Source of the DNA: an uncultured Candidatus Poseidoniales archaeon
GTDB taxonomy: Archaea > Thermoplasmatota > Poseidoniia > Poseidoniales > Thalassarchaeaceae
Direction: 5' to 3'
Assembly (NCBI GenBank): GCA_950068635.1
Contig: CATMIM010000006.1
Coordinates: 1-11,827 of the forward strand
Length of the DNA: 11,827 bases
Shown here in pieces: positions 6,282-11,827 of this stretch (position 1 is the first letter of the stretch; each line of letters starts with the position of its first letter). A program made the translations under genes and the position numbers. The notes under the pieces were generated by a model, which made no database searches, was not told the origin of the DNA, and worked only from the letters and a program-made list of their open reading frames with translations.

Positions 6282-7459
6282 TGCTCGACGAGCAGAGTCC
6301 TCACCCGGGCGACGATGCTGTCGCCCACCTGTGAGGTCGACGCCGTTCCGCCCAGGTCGTAGGTGAGCTCTTCAGCCGACAGGAGTTGGTCGGAGATTGC
6401 CTGCTCGACGATCTCCGCGGCGGCAAGCGCATCGGCATCGTCACACTGCATACCGAGCCATTCAAGCATCAACTGCACCGAGTTGAGTGTGGCTATCGGA
6501 TTCACCACACCCTTGCCTGCGTGCTTGGGAGAAGAGCCGTGAACCGGCTCGAACAGCCCGTGTTCATCCCCGATGTTTCCGCTGGCAGCCATCCCCATGC
6601 CACCTTGGAGAACGCTGCCGAGGTCAGTGGCTATGTCGCCGAACATGTTGGTGGTGACGACGATATCGAACCACTCCGGGTTTCGGATCATCCACATTGT
6701 GAATGCGTCGATGAACGCTGCCTCGTGAGCGATGTGGGGGAAATCCTCAGCAATCTCGTTGAACACCCTTCGGAACAATTGGCAGCCGCGCGTGACGTTG
6801 CTCTTGTCGACGCAGGTGACGCGTGACACGCCGTCCTTGGGCGCGCCGTCGCGGCGCTGCGCGTAATCGAATCCGAGTCGAATGAGCCGCTCGGACCCCG
6901 CTCTGGATATCGGACGCGGGTCCCAAGCGACCTCGCCCGAGATTCCGTCGAATTCCATCACCGGATCCTCGGCCTCCTTGCCGTTCATCAAACGGTTGGC
7001 GGATCGGCGCAGCAGGCTGTGGTAGAGTCCCTCGGTGTTCTCCCTGAGCACCACCATGTCGACCTTGTCGGGTGACCACACCTGGGTGAATTTGTCGTGA
7101 ATCTTGTGCCGCACCCCGCGGTAGAGTTTGATCGGGCGCACATTGGCAAAGAGGTCGAGTCCTGAGCGAAGCCCCAGGATGACCTGACCGCCGGCGATGT
7201 CCCCGTTGGGCAACTCCGCGCCCGGCCAGCCGATCGCTCCCAGTAGAATGGCGTCCGACTCGTCGCGGCAGTGCTCGAACGAGCCTTTTGGCCACTCCTC
7301 CCCGGTCTTCAACCAATACTGACCTCCGCATGGGATGACCGTGCGCTCAAACGCCAGCGGGCTGCCCGCTTCGATGACGTCCAGTAACTTCTCCGCCTCT
7401 TGGATGACCTCGGGGCCGGTGCCGTCGCCGGGCAGTATCGTCAGGCGGTAGGTCACCAT
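6272..7459 (-). CDS. leuB: 3-isopropylmalate dehydrogenase-family oxidoreductase
   Basis: The 395-residue enzyme belongs to the isopropylmalate/isocitrate/tartrate dehydrogenase family, which oxidises and decarboxylates a malate-type substrate with NAD(P) and a divalent metal. The family landmarks are ILPGDGTGPEVIQEAEKLLD (8-27), substrate arginines in LRSGLDLFANVRP (97-109, R98 and R108) and R139 before ENTEGLY (140-146), catalytic lysine in CVDKSNV (K219), metal-binding aspartates D251, D275 and D279 (TTNMFGDIATDL), and the nucleotide loop EPVHGSSPKHAGKG (304-317). It is somewhat longer than the ~350 residues usual for LeuB. The segment before R98 (GGQVILGLRSG) is not the usual LLxLRK form, so the substrate could be isopropylmalate or another 2-hydroxyacid. 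No other leucine genes are in the window. ATG 7459 is well placed for the fold; a TATA-like octamer lies ~25 nt upstream. Confidence 0.88.
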   Translation of the reverse strand: MVTYRLTILPGDGTGPEVIQEAEKLLDVIEAGSPLAFERTVIPCGGQYWLKTGEEWPKGSFEHCRDESDAILLGAIGWPGAELPNGDIAGGQVILGLRSGLDLFANVRPIKLYRGVRHKIHDKFTQVWSPDKVDMVVLRENTEGLYHSLLRRSANRLMNGKEAEDPVMEFDGISGEVAWDPRPISRAGSERLIRLGFDYAQRRDGAPKDGVSRVTCVDKSNVTRGCQLFRRVFNEIAEDFPHIAHEAAFIDAFTMWMIRNPEWFDIVVTTNMFGDIATDLGSVLQGGMGMAASGNIGDEHGLFEPVHGSSPKHAGKGVVNPIATLNSVQLMLEWLGMQCDDADALAAAEIVEQAISDQLLSAEELTYDLGGTASTSQVGDSIVARVRTLLVEHYS

Positions 7460-7480
7460 GAATCGGCCACCGGCTGGGAC

Positions 7481-7488
7481 TACATGAA
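7481..7488 (-). promoter_or_regulatory. Possible TATA-like element for the dehydrogenase gene
   Basis: Read on the minus strand this is TTCATGTA, centred about 25 nt before ATG 7459 with no Shine-Dalgarno sequence in between, as for a leaderless archaeal transcript. It lies in the 100-nt divergent region 7460-7559. On the other side, the AT-rich ATTAGTTC (7525-7532) is ~31 nt before ATG 7560 and could serve the plus-strand operon, though that start also has a purine-rich ribosome-binding region. Confidence 0.3.
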
Positions 7489-7559
7489 CGCGTCCATCGC
7501 CGCGGTAGCGGACTGAATCGAGGGATTAGTTCTTCAACCGTCAAGAGAGGAAGGGGGCG

Positions 7560-8210
7560 ATGACCGACAGCGCGCCGAGCGACGGCGAGGGACCTGCACG
7601 CATAGATGCCTCCAGCCTGCCCGAGGAGGTGCGTAATCTGTGGGATACCATGCTCAGGCTCGATCCTTCGTGGGACTTGAACGAGTGGTTGACGCAGAGC
7701 GCCAAGGATGAACTGAGGTTGGTGGAAGTGAAACTCGGACGGGAACGTATGCGCCTCGAACAGAGGCTGCACCGTGTGAACACGCTCGCCGAGCGATTGC
7801 GGCGCATGGGGGCCGAGGTCGACGAGGTGCGCTGGAACGACCCGCACCAGCGCAACCTGTTCGACTCCTTCTCCGGGGAAGCGGAGACTTCCGAGCCCAG
7901 CGACTCCATCGAGGCGGACACTCGGCCGGACGAGGGAAACGAGGGGCACCCCGCCGCCGTGCTGCTCGATTACCTTCCCGGAGAGCCCGGTGACGACCCA
8001 CTGCTGGCCATCGTGGCCCAGTTGGTGCTGTTCGAGATGGAGGAGGCTGAAGGGACCGGTGATCTTCCACTATCACTGGAAGGGCTCGGTGATTCGCTCG
8101 AGAACCGCGGCATCAGCGCTGATGAGCTGGACGAGGCGGTGGAGTGGCTGCTGGAGCGCAAGGAGATCATCGAAGTGGCAGAGGACCTTTTCGGGTTGGG
8201 GACGGGATAG
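7560..8210 (+). CDS. Unknown acidic protein, possible C-terminal winged-helix domain
   Basis: This 216-residue protein is not recognised. The N-terminal half (about 20-90) is helical, with a charged stretch (49-83, from KDELRLVEVKLGRERM on) that could form a short coiled coil. An acidic, low-complexity linker follows (about 104-130). The C-terminal part (about 145-213) has a helix-turn-helix-like rhythm: PLLAIVAQLVLFEMEE, then LSLEGLGDSLENRGISADELDEAVEWLLERKEIIEVAEDLF. The last segment resembles the recognition helix and wing of a small winged-helix domain, a reading by eye only. The start is firm: ATG 7560 follows a purine run GAGAGGAAGGGGG (7545-7557). It leads a four-gene plus-strand run, with the next gene 21 nt downstream. 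Function unknown; a DNA- or partner-binding role is possible. Confidence 0.75.
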   Translation: MTDSAPSDGEGPARIDASSLPEEVRNLWDTMLRLDPSWDLNEWLTQSAKDELRLVEVKLGRERMRLEQRLHRVNTLAERLRRMGAEVDEVRWNDPHQRNLFDSFSGEAETSEPSDSIEADTRPDEGNEGHPAAVLLDYLPGEPGDDPLLAIVAQLVLFEMEEAEGTGDLPLSLEGLGDSLENRGISADELDEAVEWLLERKEIIEVAEDLFGLGTG

Positions 8211-8231
8211 CCCCGGGTTCCATGGGAAACC

Positions 8232-9050
8232 GTGAATAAGGAACAGAACGAACTTCAATTGACGGTAATGCCACGCATTCGGGCTATTCTGGTAGGTGCG
8301 TTCGTAGGTGGATTCTTTCTATTCGAACTGTGGGCCTCCATCCCCCTCTCCATCGGAATCGGACTCACCGCCATGCTGGCGGTGGACTACCCTTGGCAGT
8401 CCAGTGAACGGCGCCGCATGACCCGCCATGCTCACGACCAGACCCTGCGACTGCAGTACTCCGGTCAGCAGGTGCACGCTCTCAACCAGCGCCTCGCTCA
8501 AGTCGAGGCGTCGCTCGAGGATCGACAGGCGCGCCTGCAGAACACCCTGATCGAACTCGAACGCAGGGACACCGTGGGCGCGCCCGAGGCGCGCCGGCTC
8601 ATCGACGACCAGAAGGAGACGCTCGATGCACAGAAGCAGGCGATGGAAGAGGCACAGAGGCTGATACGCGCCCAACAGAGCATGCTCGAGCGACTGGAAC
8701 AGCAGACGGTGGACGGTCATGGGCGTTGGGAGGAGACGCTCGCATCGCTCGAGCGGATGCTCGCCAATCAGGCAAACCTGTCCACGGGAGCGCAGAAACA
8801 CGTGCTCGAGGAGATCTGTGAGGGCAACCGCGAACTCCAGAGGGCGCTCACCGAGGTGATCTCCCGTCTGGCGATGGCACCGCGCACTTCCGAGGTGCAC
8901 GTCTCGGACTCGGTGGTGATGGGAGTGGTGGGTCATGACGCCGGCCGGAAGACACCCTCTCCCCCACCCATACCTGTCATCGACATCGGCCTGCCACAGC
9001 GCACAAGCACCGAAACTTGGTTGAAGGCGCTGCCAGAAGACCTAGCCTGA
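8232..9050 (+). CDS. Membrane-anchored coiled-coil protein
   Basis: The 272-residue protein has a hydrophobic N-terminal region (about 16-51, broken by ELWAS near 32-36) that probably forms a membrane hairpin or two short spans. A long, Gln/Glu/Arg-rich coiled coil follows (about 68-215). Near residues 220-233 comes the short motif SEVHVSDSVVMGVV, then a proline-rich tail (240-250). The layout suggests a cytoplasmic coiled coil tethered to the membrane, as in scaffold, shape or envelope proteins, but no family is recognised. The start is uncertain: GTG 8232 has only GGGA 4 nt upstream, while ATG 8268 would remove 12 residues and leave the spans intact. It lies 21 nt after the preceding gene, and the next gene continues in the same reading frame after its TGA. 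Confidence 0.75.
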   Translation: MNKEQNELQLTVMPRIRAILVGAFVGGFFLFELWASIPLSIGIGLTAMLAVDYPWQSSERRRMTRHAHDQTLRLQYSGQQVHALNQRLAQVEASLEDRQARLQNTLIELERRDTVGAPEARRLIDDQKETLDAQKQAMEEAQRLIRAQQSMLERLEQQTVDGHGRWEETLASLERMLANQANLSTGAQKHVLEEICEGNRELQRALTEVISRLAMAPRTSEVHVSDSVVMGVVGHDAGRKTPSPPPIPVIDIGLPQRTSTETWLKALPEDLA

Positions 9051-9095
9051 GGCGTTCCACTGGTCTCGAAGCGGCGCTCCGAACTGTACTGGCGG

Positions 9096-9764
9096 TTGTG
9101 GCTTGGCGGCCTGCTGTGGAAGGTCCTGGTGATCGCGCTCGGCCTCGCCGCCGCCAGCCGCCTGTCCCAATGGTCGGACGCCACCTGGCAGGCGATCGGC
9201 ATCGGCCTGCTGCTGTTCGCCATGCTGCTCGAAAGAAGTGCCGCGCGCGACTCGCTCGCACGCGTCGATGAGATCCTGCTAGGCAGGCTGGAGGCGGCAG
9301 AATTCCTCGCCGACCGCGCACCGGGCACCGCCGGCGCGTTCACGATGACGGGTGTTCCCGACGCGTTCGACCGCCTGATGGATGAACTGCTCGCCGCCGA
9401 GGCGGACCCGCTGGCCAAGGTGGTCGACGCCCACGGCCGCACCGTCTACCGCACCCGCGGCACCGATCCGCGGGGACCAGCGGAAGGGAGGGGGGCGGAC
9501 ACCATCGACGCACGCCTGCCGCGCATAGACGCCATGGGCCCCCGCCCAGAGTTCGACGATCTGGAAGGTGAACTCACCCGAGCCGAGGAGACCGTCGCCG
9601 AAGCGGACCTGATCGCGGCTGAGCGTGCGCAGAAGCGCTGGGAGGAGGATGAGCAGTCCGACCCCGAACTCATTGAGGCAGGGGTGGAGAAACTCGGTGA
9701 TCTGGTGGCGAAGGGCCATTTCGGGGGCCCGCGCGAGCCCGACGAGACGACCGAGAACCATTAG
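9096..9764 (+). CDS. Small two-span membrane protein, start uncertain
   Basis: This protein of about 222 residues is unrecognised. Two hydrophobic spans (about 5-22 and 30-46) form a likely membrane hairpin, followed by an acidic, helical cytoplasmic tail rich in Ala/Glu/Asp (50-222). The first usual start codon is TTG 9096, with no Shine-Dalgarno sequence. The 48 nt before it, back to the TGA at 9048-9050, stay open and read SKRRSELYWRLW just ahead of the first span, which is typical of a basic N-terminus before a membrane segment. The real start may therefore be a CTG or GTC at 9060-9063, with GAGG at 9049-9052 about 7 nt before 9060, or the upstream TGA may be read through or be an error. 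It shares its reading frame with the preceding coiled-coil gene. The stop is 10 nt before the nucleotidyltransferase start. Confidence 0.65.
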   Translation: MWLGGLLWKVLVIALGLAAASRLSQWSDATWQAIGIGLLLFAMLLERSAARDSLARVDEILLGRLEAAEFLADRAPGTAGAFTMTGVPDAFDRLMDELLAAEADPLAKVVDAHGRTVYRTRGTDPRGPAEGRGADTIDARLPRIDAMGPRPEFDDLEGELTRAEETVAEADLIAAERAQKRWEEDEQSDPELIEAGVEKLGDLVAKGHFGGPREPDETTENH

Positions 9765-9774
9765 AAGAGGAGCC

Positions 9775-10581
9775 ATGCCCGGAGCGGGCGAGCGCATGAC
9801 CGGACATCAGGTGAAGGCGATCCTCGTGGCGGGGGGTGCGGGCACGCGGCTGCTGCCGTTCACCCGCTACACGCACAAGACCCTGCTACCGTTGCACAGA
9901 AGGCCTGTCATCGACTACGCATTGGCTACCATCCGGCGGGCGGGAATCCGTGATATCACCATCATCGGCAACCGCTTCATCGGGCAGATCGCGCAGCATG
10001 TCGGCACCGGCCTGGAAGGTGAGAACATCCACTACGTCATCGAGGAGGAGCCACGGGGCGTCGGTCACGCGCTCAATCTCGCCCGCCCGCACGTGGAAGG
10101 GAGCCGGATGCTGGTCTACTTCTCCGACAACATCGTCACCTACGAACTGGCCGACGACGTCTCCGCCTGGAGAGAATCCGTAGACCCCCCGGGTTGCGTT
10201 CTCCTGGGCCGCACAGTGCCTGACCCCGAGAGATTCGGCGTTGCGGTGTTCGACGACGCAGGTGAATTCGTGGGCATCGAGGAGAAGCCGGAGAGTCCGT
10301 CCTCATCGGTCGCCATCGGTGGCATCTACCTCTACGACGAGGATTTCTGGACGCTTCTCGACGAGGAATCAGAGCTGAAAGGTGGGAACTTCACCATCAG
10401 CGACCTCAACAAGCGCTACGTGGCGCTCGGCAAGGCTGCGCTGCGCGACATCGATGAGTACGTCTGGCTCGATTGCGGGACGCCAGATGCTCTGCTCGCA
10501 GCATCTGAGTTGGCAGCGAAGGGCATCCTCTCACCTGAGCCGTGCAACCTGCGCGCCGGTGACCCTGACCCTACCGATTGA
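9775..10581 (+). CDS. Sugar-1-phosphate nucleotidyltransferase (RmlA-like)
   Basis: The 268-residue protein is a nucleotidyltransferase of the glucose-1-phosphate thymidylyltransferase group. It couples a sugar 1-phosphate with an NTP to make an NDP-sugar for glycan synthesis. Seen are the GGAGTRLLPFT loop (residues 19-29), the KTLLPLHRRPVIDYAL block (34-49), IIGNRFIGQIAQHV (63-76), EEEPRGVGHALNLA (90-103), the metal-binding aspartate in VYFSDNIV (113-120), RTVPDPERFGVAVFD (146-160), IEEKPE (168-173), GGIYLYD (183-189) and FTISDLNKRY (207-216). It is a little shorter than RmlA (~290 residues), and neither the sugar nor the nucleotide can be fixed from sequence. ATG 9775 sits 2 nt after GAGGAG (9767-9772); ATG 9796 is the alternative and keeps the whole fold. 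It closes the plus-strand operon and converges on the glycosyltransferase with a 6-nt gap. Confidence 0.9.
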   Translation: MPGAGERMTGHQVKAILVAGGAGTRLLPFTRYTHKTLLPLHRRPVIDYALATIRRAGIRDITIIGNRFIGQIAQHVGTGLEGENIHYVIEEEPRGVGHALNLARPHVEGSRMLVYFSDNIVTYELADDVSAWRESVDPPGCVLLGRTVPDPERFGVAVFDDAGEFVGIEEKPESPSSSVAIGGIYLYDEDFWTLLDEESELKGGNFTISDLNKRYVALGKAALRDIDEYVWLDCGTPDALLAASELAAKGILSPEPCNLRAGDPDPTD

Positions 10582-10587
10582 GGCGGC

Positions 10588-11643
10588 TCACAATAATCGG
10601 TTGACGACCTCAAGGAAGCGAGTGCGTTCCCGCTCGGCGTCGTGCTGCAACTCCACTGTGCTTCCATGGACCTCTGTGAGCGCCGTGGCCAGCGCCTGTG
10701 CATCGCCCCAAGGCACTGCTCGACCCAGTTGCTCCGACTCGCACACCTCACCCATGTGACAGTCTGAGTTGACGACTGTCGGGCGGCCGAAGGCGGCAGC
10801 CTCGAACATCTTCGCCGGCAGGGCGCCTTGCATGATGTTGCCCCGCTCGGGGGGATAGAGCGCGTACATCACGCTGATCCGCGCCATCAATCCGGGAAGT
10901 TCGGACTCGGTGAAGGGGCCCGGCATCTCCGCCTGCGGAAGCAAGTCTGCTACGGCGGAGGCGGCGATGCCATCTCCGGCGATGAGGACCTGTGGGCGCG
11001 GCTGCATCAGATCCAGTGCCTGCTTGAGCAACTCGAACGAACGGGCTTCGCGAATGACTCCGAGATAGCCTACTGTCAACCGCTCGGGGGCGGGCAGAGG
11101 CTCCTGCCTGAGCGGTCTGTTCTCTACGACCGTAGCTGCGATGCCCCGTTCCTCCAGCCAGGTCTGGAAACCAGTCGATGATGTGATCACAGCCGCTGCA
11201 GCAACCGCCTGACTCAGCATCTTCCTCTGTTGGACTGCGGACACTCGTCGCCGTAACCATGAGCCGGGATTCTGCATCCGCACCCAGGTGTGGTGCAGGT
11301 CGTGCATGTCGAACAAGGTCGGAGTGCCGCTGTCGATGCCGACCGCCAAGGTGTCGGCGTCGTGGCAGTGGACGATATCTACATCGGCGATCTCCCTCTG
11401 GACGGCCTTGCGGAACTTCCCGATGCCGCGTGCGGTAGCAACAGTTCCCCCGAACGGGGTCACACCCACCCGATGACGAATCAACCGCACTCCGTCGACC
11501 ACCTCCCGCGGCTCATGCTCTTCCTGCCGGTCGAATGCGTGCACCTCGACCTCATGGCCTGCATCCACCAACCAGCGGGCCTCGCGCAGCACGCGCGGGT
11601 CGGGTGCGCACGGGTTGGTGACGACCGCAGCGATGCGTGCCAT
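10588..11643 (-). CDS. Glycosyltransferase, GT4-like (GT-B fold)
   Basis: The 351-residue protein has the two-domain GT-B layout of family-4 glycosyltransferases, which move a sugar from an NDP-sugar to a glycan or lipid. The N-terminal domain opens with VVTNPCAPDPRVLREARWL (7-25), the 'D.Rv..eA..L' element, and has VHCHDADTLAVG (91-102) and LFDMHDLHHTW (110-120). The C-terminal domain has LTVGYLGVIREARSFELL (189-206) and the sugar-nucleotide loop ALPAKMFEAAAFGRPTVV (274-291) with E281. The substrate is unknown. ATG 11643 has no Shine-Dalgarno sequence but has a TATA-like octamer ~25 nt upstream. It converges on the nucleotidyltransferase with a 6-nt gap and is divergent from a probable gene starting near 11741. 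Together they suggest a cell-surface or S-layer glycan locus extending to the right. Confidence 0.9.
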   Translation of the reverse strand: MARIAAVVTNPCAPDPRVLREARWLVDAGHEVEVHAFDRQEEHEPREVVDGVRLIRHRVGVTPFGGTVATARGIGKFRKAVQREIADVDIVHCHDADTLAVGIDSGTPTLFDMHDLHHTWVRMQNPGSWLRRRVSAVQQRKMLSQAVAAAAVITSSTGFQTWLEERGIAATVVENRPLRQEPLPAPERLTVGYLGVIREARSFELLKQALDLMQPRPQVLIAGDGIAASAVADLLPQAEMPGPFTESELPGLMARISVMYALYPPERGNIMQGALPAKMFEAAAFGRPTVVNSDCHMGEVCESEQLGRAVPWGDAQALATALTEVHGSTVELQHDAERERTRFLEVVNRLL

Positions 11644-11663
11644 GGTGCTGCGAAGCGATGCGG

Positions 11664-11671
11664 TGTATGAA
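11664..11671 (-). promoter_or_regulatory. Possible TATA-like element for the glycosyltransferase
   Basis: Read on the minus strand this is TTCATACA, centred about 24-25 nt before ATG 11643, with no Shine-Dalgarno sequence between. It closely resembles TTCATGTA at the same distance before the dehydrogenase gene. The rest of the divergent region 11644-11740 shows no other element I can support. Confidence 0.3.
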
Positions 11672-11740
11672 GCCCCATCGCAGCATAGGCTCAGAGCAAG
11701 GATGATGGTTGGCAGGCTGAACCACTGACACGGTGACCGA

Positions 11741-11827
11741 TTGGCCGACTGGAGTCAGGAGAAGCGGCGGCTGTGGCTGGCTCACGACGACTGGCGGGTC
11801 CACTGGGACATGCCGGCACGCTGGAGT
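11741..11827 (+). CDS. Possible 5' end of a gene cut by the window edge
   Basis: After a stop at 11726-11728 this frame stays open to the last base. From TTG 11741 it reads MADWSQEKRRLWLAH and then DDWRVHWDMPARWS. This Trp/Arg/His-rich sequence looks more like real protein than either other plus frame (which give Gly/Thr- or Ala/Gly-rich strings). GGTGA (11732-11736) lies 4 nt before the TTG and matches the archaeal anti-Shine-Dalgarno. Its place next to a glycosyltransferase hints at glycan work, but only about 29 codons are present, so the family cannot be named. Confidence 0.4.
   Translation, partial: MADWSQEKRRLWLAHDDWRVHWDMPARWS

Noticed and set aside
6747-7331. Minus-strand frame inside the dehydrogenase gene (194 codons)
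   Set aside because: It is a frame-shifted shadow of the enzyme; the true frame keeps all catalytic motifs.
9048-9050. TGA read as selenocysteine
   Set aside because: No selenocysteine-insertion hairpin was recognised, neither protein is a redox enzyme, and no partner residue is seen; a rare start or a sequence difference explains it more simply.
9625-9774. N-terminal extension of the nucleotidyltransferase back to 9625
   Set aside because: This part overlaps the preceding gene in another frame and reads as Arg/Ser-rich noise; the fold begins right after ATG 9775/9796.

Overview
The window looks like a piece of a compact, GC-rich archaeal chromosome. The archaeal call rests on three things: a Pcc1 subunit of the KEOPS tRNA-modification complex, a clear 4-phosphopantoate--beta-alanine ligase (the archaeal route to CoA, not bacterial PanC), and AT-rich TATA-like octamers about 25 nt before several start codons, as in leaderless archaeal promoters. 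The combination of high GC, an HflX GTPase and a mixture of archaeal and bacterial-type genes would fit a marine Euryarchaeote such as Marine Group II (Poseidoniales). That placement is an inference, not proven here. No rRNA, tRNA, transposase, integrase or CRISPR array is visible. Fourteen coding regions, one of them cut by the right edge, cover almost everything except the first ~270 nt.

Layout. 1-271: non-coding, with interlocking inverted repeats (10-109) and a short 11-nt tandem repeat (101-133). 272-1009 (+): glutaredoxin/GST-fold protein like prostaglandin E synthase 2. 1903-3297 then 1010-1879 (both -): HflX GTPase followed by a membrane protein with an external carboxypeptidase-regulatory-like domain. 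3403-5573 (+): a tight Pcc1 / quinolinate phosphoribosyltransferase (NadC) / phosphopantothenate synthetase cluster, joining tRNA modification with NAD and CoA synthesis. 5643-6281 (+): unknown protein with one CxxC and a helical C-terminus. 6272-7459 (-): isopropylmalate dehydrogenase-family enzyme. 7560-10581 (+): a four-gene run, consisting of a charged unknown protein, two small membrane proteins (the first with a long coiled coil) and a sugar-nucleotidyltransferase. 10588-11643 (-): family-4-type glycosyltransferase. 11741-11827 (+): probable 5' end of another gene.

How it works together. Three convergent pairs meet almost end to end (0 nt gap at 1009/1010, 10 nt overlap at 6272-6281, 6 nt gap at 10581/10588), so little room is left for separate terminators. 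The right third (sugar-nucleotidyltransferase, glycosyltransferase and probably the cut gene) looks like the edge of a surface-glycan locus, and the uncharacterised membrane/coiled-coil genes run into it. No complete new defence or mobile system is visible. The most unusual items are the switch-like repeats at the left edge, the two membrane-protein genes lying in one reading frame around a TGA (9048-9050), the extended NadC N-terminus, and the uncharacterised operon.
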